64,000 nucleotides of DNA from DASUCS01 sp041166745 (GCA_041166745.1 JBEEGH010000013.1:186001-250000); one strand, 5' to 3'. Counted from the stretch's first letter, positions 33,706-42,322 are shown. Program-made: numbers and translations. The notes: generated by a model from the sequence alone, not told the origin.

Positions 33706-34359
33706 TCATCGCCCGAGAAGATCCTCGCTGCGCGCGACAAACGCAAATGAGCGCTCGAGGGATTGAAGTGTCACCTCGTGCACCTCGCTACCGACCGTTG
33801 CGCAACCATCCTCTATCACGACGACGTCGAGGTCCCTGTCGCTCAGTTCTCGTGCGATCTGCGCCACGCAAACGTCAGTCGTTAGACCGGCGACGACCAC
33901 ATGGGCCACGCCTGCAGCACGGAGGTCCTTGTCGAGAGCGCATGACGTGAGGATGCCGCTCGTTGACTTCATGACCGAACGTTCACCGCGCACGGGTCGG
34001 ACGGCCGCATGGAAGTCACACGCCGGATCCTCAAGGGATGGATAGGCAGGGCGGCCGACGGCGGCGCGAGCAAGCTCGTTGTGACGTCTGGCCCAAGAGG
34101 GCAAATCGCGTCCGTCGGCAGTCGCGGATCCGAACGCAGAAAAGATGACGGTTCCCCCTGCGCCTCGAACGGCCTGAACAACGCGCGCGATTGCAGGCAC
34201 CACGACGTTGTGAACTCGTTCGAAGTACTGCGCTGCGCCACGCGGATCCATCATGCCGAGCAGTCGACCGAAGCTCATTTCGGGTTCGACGAAGTAGCGC
34301 TGGACGTCCGTGACGATCAGCGCGGTTGTCGCCAGTTTCAACTCAGCAGGGACCGGCAC
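33706..34359 (-). CDS. Isochorismatase family cysteine hydrolase
   Basis: A 217-residue alpha/beta hydrolase of the isochorismatase-like family (nicotinamidase, N-carbamoylsarcosine amidohydrolase and relatives). The triad is visible: Asp in LIVTDVQRYF, Lys in SVMKSTSGIL and Cys in GLTTDVCVAQIAREL. It hydrolyses amides or vinyl ethers; its specific substrate is unknown. The GTG start at 34359 precedes the conserved LATTALIVTD strand. Neighbours give no pathway. Confidence 0.88.
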   Translation of the reverse strand: MPVPAELKLATTALIVTDVQRYFVEPEMSFGRLLGMMDPRGAAQYFERVHNVVVPAIARVVQAVRGAGGTVIFSAFGSATADGRDLPSWARRHNELARAAVGRPAYPSLEDPACDFHAAVRPVRGERSVMKSTSGILTSCALDKDLRAAGVAHVVVAGLTTDVCVAQIARELSDRDLDVVVIEDGCATVGSEVHEVTLQSLERSFAFVARSEDLLGR

Positions 34360-34515
34360 GCTGGCAACTCCGTCGCCGATTCCTGTCGAGCCGACGTCGT
34401 CTGGCGGCCAGATCGATGCGGCTTGGCCTCAGCGCCCTCGCGTCCCGGGCGCTAGCGCTCATGCAACGGCGCCAGGGTCTGTGGCCGCGACGCCGCTTGC
34501 GTCGATGCGGACCGG

Positions 34516-35724
34516 TCATGCCCGTGCTGGCAGCCTGATAGGGAGGCGTCGTGGGCCTCGGACCTGGCCGCCTGACCAGTGAACGGCGAGCGGGTCGGCG
34601 AGTTCGAAGTCGGGGAACGCGTTGAGCCAGACCTCGAGCGCGACTCGCAGCTCCATGCGGGCCAGGTGTGATCCGGCGCAGCGGTGAATGCCGAGGCCGA
34701 ATGCGGTGTGGCGGTTGACTTCGCGGTCGATGATTACCTCGTCAGGGCTATCGAACGCTGCCGGGTCACGGTTTGCGGCCGGGAACGGTAGGAGCATCCA
34801 ATCGCCGCCCTTGAGGTGTTGGCCTCTCCATTCGACGTCGTGCTTGACGAGTCGGGCCATCGTCACCGGGGCATAGGCGCGCAGGAGTTCCTCGATCGCG
34901 ACCGGGAGGAGGTCTGGCTCGGCGACGAGGCGTTGGCGATCCTGAGGATGCGATGCCAGGTGCCACAGTGACGCTCCGATCGCGCTCCATGTCGTGTCGA
35001 TGCCGGCAAGGAGCAGCAGTGCGATGGTGCTGCCGACGTGGTCGGGTTCCAGGGGCTGGCCATCGACGTCGGCGTTGAGCAGGTAGGTGGTGAGATCCTC
35101 TCGGGGCCGGTCGACGTGGTCCTGGACCTGGGCTTCCAGATATTCGAAGAGGTGCATGATGCGTTCGAAGCGCTCTTCGAAGGGCAATGCGACTTCCTCG
35201 ATTACATGTTTGACGAAGGTGCGGAACTTGTCGGCGTCGCTGGTGGGGAACCCGAGCATGTTCGCGATGACGCGCACGGGGATGTGTTGTGCATATTCCT
35301 CGGCCGCGTCGACCATCTCGCGGTCCGCGAGCGCGGCGACGAGTTGTTCGCAGTACGCGCGGGTGGCCGGCTCGAGCCGGTCGACGGCCTGAGGCGAGAA
35401 GGCGGGGAGCAGGACGCGCCGGGCGCCATGGTGGAATGGTGGATCCGAGGAGATGGGTGGGGCGATGCCTTGCGGTGCAATCTCCAGCGGTGGCCGGTCT
35501 TCGGTGACCAGCACGCTGCGAGAGGTGAAATTCTCCGTGTCGTAGGCGATGGCGGCGATGTCGTCGTGGCGGGTGGGAAGCCACACGCCTCCGTAGCGGT
35601 CGGATCGAGCGATCGGACAGGTCTGGCGCAGCCGTTCCCAGATGGGGAAGGGGTTGGCGGCCCATTCCTCGCCCGCGTGATCGAAATCGGTGGCGGCGGT
35701 TTCGCCCGCTCCTTGACTTGACAT
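34516..35724 (-). CDS. Cytochrome P450
   Basis: A 402-residue soluble bacterial P450. Key elements are the I-helix LLLAGIDTTWSAIG (acid-alcohol pair DT), the K-helix Glu and Arg in IEELLRAYAPVT, and the heme loop FGLGIHRCAGSHLAR with Cys349 as iron ligand. It inserts oxygen into an unknown substrate, with electrons from the ferredoxin encoded immediately upstream (the ferredoxin TGA and P450 ATG share one base). The ATG at 35724 is confirmed by that junction. A two-palindrome operator precedes the ferredoxin gene. Family assignment needs a database comparison. Confidence 0.95.
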   Translation of the reverse strand: MSSQGAGETAATDFDHAGEEWAANPFPIWERLRQTCPIARSDRYGGVWLPTRHDDIAAIAYDTENFTSRSVLVTEDRPPLEIAPQGIAPPISSDPPFHHGARRVLLPAFSPQAVDRLEPATRAYCEQLVAALADREMVDAAEEYAQHIPVRVIANMLGFPTSDADKFRTFVKHVIEEVALPFEERFERIMHLFEYLEAQVQDHVDRPREDLTTYLLNADVDGQPLEPDHVGSTIALLLLAGIDTTWSAIGASLWHLASHPQDRQRLVAEPDLLPVAIEELLRAYAPVTMARLVKHDVEWRGQHLKGGDWMLLPFPAANRDPAAFDSPDEVIIDREVNRHTAFGLGIHRCAGSHLARMELRVALEVWLNAFPDFELADPLAVHWSGGQVRGPRRLPIRLPARA

Positions 35725-35924
35725 CACGTGCTCTCCTCGATGATCACTGCATGTTCGGGGCAGTTTCGGGCTGCGAGGAACGCGCGCTCCTTGCATTGAG
35801 GTTCGACTTCTCCCGAACCGCGCTCGTGGCTGTTGCCAATCTCGTCCGGTTCGAAGAGCTCCGGAGCCAGCACGTAACACCGGCCATGCCCCTCGCAGCG
35901 ATCTGCGTCGATCCGAACCTTCAT
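35724..35924 (-). CDS. P450-associated [3Fe-4S]-type ferredoxin
   Basis: A 66-residue ferredoxin. The cluster motif is Cys10-x2-His13-x2-Cys16 and Cys55-Pro, i.e. the variant with His where most ferredoxins have Cys, as seen in several actinobacterial P450 partners. It should bind a three-iron or His-ligated four-iron cluster and pass electrons to the P450 whose gene follows with a one-base overlap. The ATG at 35924 opens the conserved KVRIDADRCEGHG sequence. Confidence 0.92.
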   Translation of the reverse strand: MKVRIDADRCEGHGRCYVLAPELFEPDEIGNSHERGSGEVEPQCKERAFLAARNCPEHAVIIEEST

Positions 35925-35989
35925 GCGGGCAGCTGATTGCATGCTTGGCTCCCAGATGCCGAGGAACGAGGCAAGGCCTGCGCTCACAA

Positions 35990-36023
35990 TGACTCTTGGT
36001 CACAATATTGTGACTACCGGTCA
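35990..36023 (-). promoter_or_regulatory. Shared two-palindrome operator, locus B
   Basis: TGACTCTTGGTCA (35990-36002) and TGACTACCGGTCA (36011-36023) are 21 bp apart; their facing halves also create the perfect palindrome GTCACAATATTGTGAC at 35999-36014. It lies 66 bp upstream of the ferredoxin-P450 operon, with the same layout as loci A, C and D. Confidence 0.78.
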
Positions 36024-36137
36024 CACGTCCAGCATGAAGCCCGTGGCCGTTGTCACCCCGCCGGTGAGATCAAGGCACGTCGAGACGTGGCGCGTCGTTC
36101 GTGAAACTTGGCGGACGTCTCGACTTCATGAGGGTCG

Positions 36138-36775
36138 CTAGGCCGAGGCACCGGCGCGACCGGTCGGGACGCGACTCCGTCCGTCCGGCAGCAACGCCGG
36201 GCGAGCTTCGATGGTCACGTCTTGAAGGTTGCGAATCGCGTGCGTCAACTCATGGCGAGCGTTCTCGACAAGCGTGTGCACCTCAACCACAGTGAGAGCG
36301 CCGTCGACCACAATTATTGCCTCGGCCTGCAGCTGTGGCCCACCCACCGGACGCGCACGCGATCCACGCGCTCAATTGCGGGCACCGCATAGATCGCGTC
36401 TTCGATTTTGCCAACCACCGCCGGCGCCACGCCGTCAAGAGCCCGCCGGCCGGTCTCGGCAACAGCGTCGTATGAACACGCCCACCGGCGGGTCGGCGAG
36501 GTGAAATCCGGCGGTGTCGCTCGCTCCGGCCATGACCTCAGCGATGCGACCGCGTCGACTCGCGCGTGCAGGCCGTCCGCGATCAGCGCGGCCGAGCCAA
36601 GCCGTCGGCCAGCACGCACGCGATAAGAGGCAACGATGGCATTGCCCGCGGAACCGACAACTCCAGCCACGAAGACCAGCCATGCGTGATCCACGGCCGC
36701 AGGATGGCGAGGCCGGTCGATTGTTTCCAAAGCGGCGAGCGCTCCGGACGCCGCGATGACGAGTGCCGCGGCAGG
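36138..36775 (-). pseudogene. C-terminal part of a broken cation efflux (CDF) gene
   Basis: Leftward, ALVIAASGALAALETI, then VVGSAGNAIVASYRVRAG and GSAALIADGLHARVDAVASL match the second half of the intact CDF protein at 56.7-57.7 kb. The match then jumps frame (ASDTAGFHLADPPVGVFI), returns (ALDGVAPAVVGKIED, RVRVRWVGH) and jumps again to QAEAIIVVDGALTVVEVH, the cytoplasmic domain. At least three frameshifts make it non-functional. The missing first half lies at 37604-37906 beyond another gene. Confidence 0.8.
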
Positions 36776-36875
36776 CAGCGTTTGCTCGGTTGGTGGCGTG
36801 ACTCTGAGCCGGCAGCGTTTGGACACATACGGCGCTCGGTGCGAAGGACCGGTGACCGAACGGCAATCGTCGGCG

Positions 36876-37499
36876 CTAACGCATTACCGGCAACGCGCCA
36901 CGCAACGGCTCCGACGCGGCGACCCGGTCGGTTGCCATGTCGATCCACTGACGACGAGGAAGCTGCCGTGCCTGCGGTACCAGCGCGGCCGCTCGCTCCT
37001 CGAGCACCGAGATGAACGCCTCGGCCACGATCTCCTCGGCCATAGGGTCGGGCTCGACCGCCGGACTGAAGTCAAGGCCATGGACCACCGCCTCCACGCA
37101 TCGTGTGACGAGATAGTCAGCGAGGCGGATGGAGCCCTGAACACTGCGAATGCTTTGCGCCAGATTGGCGGCAATCAGGTCGTCGACCACATCGTCCACG
37201 CCTGCCGCGAACGCGATCCGGCCAGCTCGTGCCGCCTCCCGAACGGACGAGTCGATCACCTCGGCGAGGGCGTGCGTGCCGGAGAGGTTGTCCGCCAGGG
37301 TGAACCGGGCCGAATCGGATGACGCTGTGCGAAGAAATCGTCTCAGGAGTACCGGCTGAACGGCAAGATGTGCGAGGACCTCGCGGTTCGTCCACGACCG
37401 CACACGACTCGGTCGGTCTAGGTCGAGGGACGGTACCGCCCGTTCGATGAGCCGCCACTGCGCGATCAGGGCGTCAACGACAACCGACTCATCGGTCAC
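36876..37499 (-). CDS. Maleylpyruvate isomerase/DinB-like family protein inside a broken CDF gene
   Basis: A 207-residue member of the mycothiol-isomerase superfamily: LIAQWRLIERAVPSLD, RVRSWTNREVLAHLAVQPVL (metal His) and VEAVVHGLDFSPAVEPD (second His). It lacks the C-terminal SCP2-like domain. The GTG at 37499, with GGAAAG upstream, is chosen; a TTG at 37532 is possible. It lies on the same strand between the two halves of a cation-efflux pseudogene, so it arrived by insertion or rearrangement. Function is unknown. Confidence 0.78.
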   Translation of the reverse strand: MTDESVVVDALIAQWRLIERAVPSLDLDRPSRVRSWTNREVLAHLAVQPVLLRRFLRTASSDSARFTLADNLSGTHALAEVIDSSVREAARAGRIAFAAGVDDVVDDLIAANLAQSIRSVQGSIRLADYLVTRCVEAVVHGLDFSPAVEPDPMAEEIVAEAFISVLEERAAALVPQARQLPRRQWIDMATDRVAASEPLRGALPVMR

Positions 37500-37603
37500 G
37501 CGCTCGATCTTTCCATTCGTCGAGCTCTCCAATGGGCGATCGCGCGACGGTAGACACGAGCGTCCCCCACGTTGGAGGACAGGGCGAACGTAGCCTGACG
37601 CGG

Positions 37604-37906
37604 CACTAGCGCGACGAACAGGCCAGCGAGATCCTCGACGCGGCCGAGTTCGTAGGTGTATCGCGGGGTGTGGGTGCGACGCGCGAAAACGAACGCAAGA
37701 CCCAGAGGGATCGCGGTTAGCGCGCCGGCGAAGTTGTGAGTCATGTCGGCGAGAACGGCCACCGAGTGACTCAGCAGCGCGACGCCGAGTTCCGCGGTCG
37801 CTGCGACCGCGAGCACCGCCATCGAACCGAGGAGCCCGCGCATCGCTTCATCGGTCGTGTCCTCGAGATCCCGACTTCCGTGGTGATGGTGGGCATGGCC
37901 GAGAAT
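37604..37906 (-). pseudogene. N-terminal part of a broken cation efflux (CDF) gene
   Basis: Leftward, GHAHHHHGSRDLED begins a His-rich CDF N-terminus, followed by LLSHSVAVLADMTHNFAGAL and PRYTYELGRVEDLAGLFVALV, which match helices I-III of the intact CDF protein near 57 kb. Similarity stops at the ALV codons near 37604 and resumes at 36772 in the C-terminal piece, about 830 bp away. No start codon with a ribosome site remains. Confidence 0.8.
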
Positions 37907-38008
37907 GGATGACGAACGGCGCCGCGCCGGACGCGCCTGTGGTCGCGGGTCGCTGCGCGCCGGCTAGTCGTTCTGCTTGACGAATCGGGCCACCTCAGGC
38001 ACTATAAG

Positions 38009-38026
38009 AAAACGACTGTTCGTTTT
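38009..38026 (+). promoter_or_regulatory. TetR-type palindrome AAAACGA-N4-TCGTTTT
   Basis: A perfect 7-base inverted repeat with a 4-base centre, 26 bp before the TetR ATG at 38052 and just after a TATAAG sequence that could be the -10 box. It is very probably the autoregulatory operator. Confidence 0.7.
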
Positions 38027-38051
38027 ACACCCGAGAGGTCAGGTGTACGGC

Positions 38052-38720
38052 ATGCCCAAGGTGTCGGACGCTCACCAGCAAGCGCGACGACAACAGATCC
38101 TCTCGGGAGCGGCCGCCTGCTTCGCCCGCGACGGGTTTCACCGCACGACGATGCCGGACATCTTCAGGGAAACTGGTCTGAGTCCCGGCGCCGTATATCG
38201 ATACTTCAACGGCAAAGAACAAATCGTCGAGGCGATCGCCGAGGAGCGGCGCGCAGGCGAGGCGTTCCTGCTCGACGTCGCCTTCGAAGGTCAGACCGAC
38301 CTTCGCGAGGCACTATCCGCATTTCTCGGACCGTTGCTGCGGTGGCTCGCTGCGCCCGATGAACAGGCCTATCGACGAGTAGGCATCCAGGTCTGGGCCG
38401 AAGCCCTTCGCAACGAACGAATCCTTGAGATCGTGCGACGCGCCATGACCCAGCGGGCAGTTGCAGTCGATCTGATGCGGGCCGCACAGGCCGATGGGCA
38501 CTTGTCGGCGGAACTCGACCCGGACGCCCTTGCGCGGGTGATCATCGCCATGATCCAGGGCTTCATTCTTCAGCAATCGTGGGAGCCAGACCTCGACGCC
38601 AACTCCTACATCAAAGCAGTCGAGTCGATCGTTCGGCTGATCGTCGAACGCCCGGGATCATCGAGCCGACCGCCGACGAATCGAGCGCCAGCCAAGAAGC
38701 AACACAATGCGAAGCGCTGA
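38052..38720 (+). CDS. TetR family transcriptional regulator
   Basis: A 222-residue regulator: ARRQQILSGAAACFARDGFH, then MPDIFRETGLSPGAVYRYFNGK, a TetR_C_6-like ligand domain (AQADGHLSAELDPDALARVI) and a basic C-terminal tail. The ATG at 38052 follows GGTGTACGG. It overlaps the downstream membrane protein gene by 14 bp, so the two are cotranscribed; the palindrome at 38009-38026 would control both. Confidence 0.9.
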   Translation: MPKVSDAHQQARRQQILSGAAACFARDGFHRTTMPDIFRETGLSPGAVYRYFNGKEQIVEAIAEERRAGEAFLLDVAFEGQTDLREALSAFLGPLLRWLAAPDEQAYRRVGIQVWAEALRNERILEIVRRAMTQRAVAVDLMRAAQADGHLSAELDPDALARVIIAMIQGFILQQSWEPDLDANSYIKAVESIVRLIVERPGSSSRPPTNRAPAKKQHNAKR

Positions 38721-39252
38721 CTCGATGGAGCGCGAGAGCCCTCTACGGTCGCTTCCCGCCGCGAACCAGCCAGTACGGCTGCTCGCTCTCGTAACTCTGG
38801 TCGCCCTCGTGAGCATCTTTCTGGGAACGCTCATCGCGTTCACTCCCGTGCTGCGAGGACTCGATGCCGAGACCTACATCCGAGTGCAGCAACCGCTGAC
38901 TAAGCACGTGACCCCAATCGCCAGCGGCCTCGGCCTGATCTCGGGCGTCGCGCTTGTGTGGATCGCGGTGGCGTACCGTCGCGCCGGGCAGCGCGTGCCT
39001 CGCTCGATTGTCGTCGCGGTCCTCTGCCTGGTCGGACTCGGCATATCGAGCCTGTTGGTCAACGTTCCGATCAACAGCGAGGTGCAGAAATGGTCGGTGT
39101 CGGCGCCGCCGTCGGACTGGGCGAGTGTTCGCGACCGGTGGGATCTCTTTCATGTGCTTCGCACCGCAATGTCTTCAATCGCGCTCGGCTGCCTATTGCT
39201 CACAGGGACTCGATCCGCGCCCACGGCGCGAGAGCCAAAGCGCTCCTCTTGA
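38707..39252 (+). CDS. DUF1772 / anthrone oxygenase-like membrane protein
   Basis: A 181-residue protein with four membrane helices (about residues 22-44, 70-88, 98-118 and 150-168). The segment LVNVPINSEVQKWSVSAPP, then DWASVRDRWDLFHVLRT, is the DUF1772 signature, a family that includes fungal anthrone oxygenases. Actinobacterial members are mostly uncharacterised. It is cotranscribed with the TetR gene that starts the operon. Confidence 0.78.
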   Translation: MRSADSMERESPLRSLPAANQPVRLLALVTLVALVSIFLGTLIAFTPVLRGLDAETYIRVQQPLTKHVTPIASGLGLISGVALVWIAVAYRRAGQRVPRSIVVAVLCLVGLGISSLLVNVPINSEVQKWSVSAPPSDWASVRDRWDLFHVLRTAMSSIALGCLLLTGTRSAPTAREPKRSS

Positions 39253-39401
39253 TGTCGCGCTTCGACTCCTTGTACCTGCATCGCCAGTTGAGAGGCCTGC
39301 CGGTTGCGCCAGGGACACTTCACGAGCCGCTCCGTCCTTAGCGAGCTTGCGCCGAGACCGCTGCGGGATTGGCGACGAGACCCACACATTCTGGACCCGG
39401 G

Positions 39402-39606
39402 AGTGAAAGGCTCAAGGGTGCGGTGGTCCGGGCGATTGCCAGTGAACAGGACGATGCCACACGCGTTCGCCGACGGTGATCGGACGAAACTCGTTACGGC
39501 AATGGTCTTGGCTTTGGACGCTCGGGCTGACCTCGCGACGACGACCGTTCCTGCTCGACCCGGAGCTCGGGCGGAGCCGCCGGGCGCCGAGGTCGGGCGC
39601 CGGCAA
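39402..39606 (-). pseudogene. RpiR/SIS-domain regulator fragment
   Basis: Leftward, DLGARRLRPSSGSSRNG and, after a one-base frame change, RSARASKAKTIAVTSF and CGIVLFTGNRPDHRTLEPFT closely follow residues of the intact SIS-domain regulator at 55711-56583 (DLSARMLRPGS, KSARAAGARTIAVSSF, TGNRNDPRTLELFT). About eight residues are deleted before the frame change and both ends of the gene are absent. The rest of 39253-39750 holds nothing else recognisable. Confidence 0.75.
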
Positions 39607-39750
39607 TCATGCACAGCGGTCGCGTGCAGCGGGCTCAGCAGGAGCCACAACGCGCTGCTTCTCGGCGCGAACTTTGCGGTGCGTTCGTCCCGCGGCCTGG
39701 ACTGATGCCATGGGGTGTCCCACGCGACCATCGCGAACGCGGATGTGGCC

Positions 39751-40224
39751 ATGACGCTGCAAGGGCGATTCAACAACTTGCTGTCCCGGCGCGCGGATCG
39801 TTTGGCGAGGCTCTTCGGGCGTCTCCATTCACGGGCGTACCGACGCTACGGCGGCAAGCGGTTTGACCGCGCCCTACGAGTATTTGTCAGGGGCGCCCCG
39901 GTCTTTCGATTGACGGTCGAAGGTAGGCGGACAGGTCAACCCCGGTCGGTAATGCTTATTCTGACGCGCTCCGGCGACGACCTTGTTGTCTGCGCGTCGA
40001 ACGGGGGCAGTCCCAAGCCGCCGTCGTGGTTCTTGAACCTCCGAGACGCGGGGCGCGCTCGCGTCGAGGTCGATAGTGAGGTGTGGGACGTAACGGCTCG
40101 CGAGGTGGGGGGTTCGGAGCGCGACGAGTGCTGGCGAAACCTCTGCGACGTCTATCCGGACTTCGCGACATACCAGGCGCGTACTCGACGCCGGCTGCCC
40201 GTGATGTTGCTCAAGCGGTCATGA
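39751..40224 (+). CDS. Deazaflavin-dependent nitroreductase-like protein
   Basis: A 157-residue Ddn/DUF385 family protein: FRLTVEGRRTGQPRSVMLIL, VVCASNGGSPKPPSWFLNLR, ARVEVDSEVWDVTAREV and YPDFATYQARTRRRLPVML. It probably binds coenzyme F420. The ATG at 39751 is chosen; an in-frame ATG at 39715 would add 12 residues that are not family-like. It stands alone, ahead of the TetR gene at 40319 on the same strand. Confidence 0.85.
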   Translation: MTLQGRFNNLLSRRADRLARLFGRLHSRAYRRYGGKRFDRALRVFVRGAPVFRLTVEGRRTGQPRSVMLILTRSGDDLVVCASNGGSPKPPSWFLNLRDAGRARVEVDSEVWDVTAREVGGSERDECWRNLCDVYPDFATYQARTRRRLPVMLLKRS

Positions 40225-40293
40225 CCGGGACACGAGTCCGCGATTTGCCCGCCCCGGCGCCTTGTGACGAGCAGGGGAGATATTAACAAGTCT

Positions 40294-40303
40294 GTTCTAG
40301 AAC
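40294..40303 (+). promoter_or_regulatory. Palindrome GTTCTAGAAC before TetR gene
   Basis: GTTCTAGAAC lies 16 bp before the GTG start at 40319, in an AT-richer stretch. A similar palindrome, TTGTTC-TG-GAACAA, precedes the tautomerase gene at 42900-42913, so the two genes may share a repressor. Confidence 0.55.
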
Positions 40304-40318
40304 GAGTAATGTACCTGT

Positions 40319-40906
40319 GTGCCACGCCCAGCTCTTTTTTCCGCCGAGACGATCCTGAACGCGACCGCCGAACTCGCGTCCGAGCACGGGCCATCCGCCG
40401 CGACAATCGGCGCGATTGCCCGGCACTTGGGAGCACCCACCGGATCGATTTACCACCGGTTTCCCTCGAGAGATGTGCTCTTCGCTGAACTCTGGCTCCA
40501 GACCGTGGAAGCCTTCCAATCAGGATTCATCGCGGAGCTCGCAGGGCCGAATCCACGAACCGCAGGGCTTGACGCAGCGCTCTACACGCCCCGATGGGTA
40601 CGAACGCACCTGGTGCCGGCTCGCTTGTTACTCCTTCATCACCGCGATGACTTTCTTCCTGGGGGGTGGCCGCCCGAGGTCGCGGAACGAGCTCGCCGAC
40701 TCGGAACCGAGATGACACGGGCTATGCGCGGCTTCACTCGTCGAGCGCTCGGTAGCAGCAGCGCAGCGAATCTGCGTCGGGCGCGCTTCGCGGTCGTCGA
40801 CCTGCCCGGCGCCGCCGTCGGTCCGCATCTCCGAGCCGGCGATGCTGTCCCGGCCATCGTCGACGATCTCGTGCGTGAGGCGTATCTCGCGCTCATCGCC
40901 AAGTAG
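40319..40906 (+). CDS. TetR family transcriptional regulator
   Basis: A 195-residue regulator with a GTG start: ILNATAELASEHGPSAATI, then GAIARHLGAPTGSIYHRFPSR, followed by a ligand domain. A palindrome precedes it, and a related one lies ahead of the leftward tautomerase/SRPBCC pair at 41845-42856. The PPOX gene begins four bases after its stop and is therefore cotranscribed. Confidence 0.88.
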   Translation: MPRPALFSAETILNATAELASEHGPSAATIGAIARHLGAPTGSIYHRFPSRDVLFAELWLQTVEAFQSGFIAELAGPNPRTAGLDAALYTPRWVRTHLVPARLLLLHHRDDFLPGGWPPEVAERARRLGTEMTRAMRGFTRRALGSSSAANLRRARFAVVDLPGAAVGPHLRAGDAVPAIVDDLVREAYLALIAK

Positions 40907-40910
40907 CGCT

Positions 40911-41420
40911 GTGCCCGAGATTGGCGAAGTCGATGTCTCGCGGCTGCTTGCGTTGACCACCGAACTGCTCCTCGCGAATCCCTACGGCTTCTTGATCACG
41001 TCGGCCGCCGACGGCCAGAGCCATACCCGGCTCGTCCATCATCTCCGCGCTGACGTGGAGGCAGAACTCTGGTTCGGAACCAGCCCTCGCTCACGGAAGG
41101 CAGTCGAGGCGGCATCCACTCGACAAGCGGCGTATGCGGTTGAGGACCGCGGGCGCTTCGCCTACGTCGTGCTGTACGGCCCTATTGAAGTCATCGACGA
41201 CATCGGCACCCGCGAGTCGATGTGGGAGGAGGGCCTGCGTACCTTCTTCCCTAGCGGCCCGCTGGGCGATGACTTCGTCCTGCTTCACCTGATCCCGACC
41301 CGGGTCGAGTTGATGACCTTCGCCGATGGTATTCACCCGGACCCCTACGGACTTCTGCCCGCGGCCGCCGAACGGGCGCGCAACGGATGGGCGACTGTCG
41401 CCGCCGATCGCTCGCCCTAA
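40911..41420 (+). CDS. Pyridoxamine 5'-phosphate oxidase-like split-barrel protein
   Basis: A 169-residue flavin-reductase-fold protein. NPYGFLITSAADGQSHTRLV is the FMN-binding start of the PPOX barrel, followed by LWFGTSPRSRKAVEAASTRQ and FAYVVLYGPIEVIDD. It likely binds FMN or F420; the reaction is unknown. The GTG at 40911 directly follows the TetR stop. It converges on the HxlR gene. Confidence 0.82.
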   Translation: MPEIGEVDVSRLLALTTELLLANPYGFLITSAADGQSHTRLVHHLRADVEAELWFGTSPRSRKAVEAASTRQAAYAVEDRGRFAYVVLYGPIEVIDDIGTRESMWEEGLRTFFPSGPLGDDFVLLHLIPTRVELMTFADGIHPDPYGLLPAAAERARNGWATVAADRSP

Positions 41421-41434
41421 AGGCGAGAACACAT

Positions 41435-41830
41435 TCAGTGGGGTGTGGCATTGAAGGCACGATGGGATCGGCACCATATTGCGACGTGGCCAAGGGGTTC
41501 CGACAAGGACGCGCCGAGCGGGGTCAGGCCGTAGTCGACCTCGACCGGCACCCCGACAACGACAGTGCGCAGCACAAGCCCCGCCGCCTCCATGTCTCGT
41601 AACGTCGACGTCAGGACTTTGTCTGAAACGGAGCCGAGGCGCGCGCGGAGCACGTGGCGGCGGATTGCTTGGTGGCGCAGAGCCTCGAGAATGCCGAGCA
41701 CCCACCGTCGGCTGAGGAGACCGAGAATGTCGCGAACCTCAGCGGCGGACCACAGTTCGTTGGCCAGACCGGGTTCAGCGCTGAGAAGCGTGCTGTCGAG
41801 CATCGTCTCCGCGAGTGCTGGTTCGGACAC
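41435..41830 (-). CDS. HxlR family transcriptional regulator
   Basis: A 131-residue winged-helix protein. GLLSRRWVLGILEALRH, then VSDKVLTSTLRDMEAAGLV and VDYGLTPLGASL, is the HxlR/MarR-like pattern; the usual Cys near residue 10 is absent. The GTG start is at 41830. It lies 15 bp downstream of the SRPBCC gene on the same strand, so it is probably the last gene of that operon and may regulate it. Confidence 0.85.
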   Translation of the reverse strand: MSEPALAETMLDSTLLSAEPGLANELWSAAEVRDILGLLSRRWVLGILEALRHQAIRRHVLRARLGSVSDKVLTSTLRDMEAAGLVLRTVVVGVPVEVDYGLTPLGASLSEPLGHVAIWCRSHRAFNATPH

Positions 41831-41844
41831 GATCAGCTCGGTCC

Positions 41845-42312
41845 TTAGTTGCTCATGCTGCGAGCAGATGGGCTGGTCTCAAGAATGTGCTTCAGTCGTG
41901 CGAACTGCTGACGGATGTGGCGTGGAACGATTCGCCGTCCGACCTCGACCGACATTGGCGAGATTTTCCAATCGATCTCGTCGTGCTGTCCGAAACGTGC
42001 TCCGTTCGGAATCGGCTCGAGCGTGTAGTCGATGTGGAACACGCCGTTCGCGTCTTCCTGAATCCATCGCACCAGGGTCGGGGCTTCGAATGCGATGATC
42101 CGCAGGTCCCGCACTTTGGGACGCATGAAGGTCGGGTTGTGGCGCTCGGTATACCGGGCGCCGAGAGCAGCGCCATCGCCTTCGATCTGCTCGCACGAGA
42201 GGACCCGCGGGCACCAGAGTGGGTCATTGCGAGCGTCGGCGACGTACGCGAACACTTCCTCGATCGGACGATTGATGTCGATGTGATGCTCGACGGAGGT
42301 GTGGCGGGTCAT
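41845..42312 (-). CDS. SRPBCC family (polyketide cyclase/START-like) protein
   Basis: A 155-residue helix-grip protein. It begins VEHHIDINRPIEEVFAYVAD, the first strand and helix of the family, with WIQEDANGVFHIDYTLEP and FGQHDEIDWKI later and a C-terminal long helix. These proteins bind hydrophobic ligands or catalyse cyclisation or dehydration. It sits between a tautomerase-like gene and an HxlR gene, 10 bp after the former, suggesting a short catabolic operon. Confidence 0.85.
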   Translation of the reverse strand: MTRHTSVEHHIDINRPIEEVFAYVADARNDPLWCPRVLSCEQIEGDGAALGARYTERHNPTFMRPKVRDLRIIAFEAPTLVRWIQEDANGVFHIDYTLEPIPNGARFGQHDEIDWKISPMSVEVGRRIVPRHIRQQFARLKHILETSPSARSMSN

Positions 42313-42322
42313 GACGCTTCTC

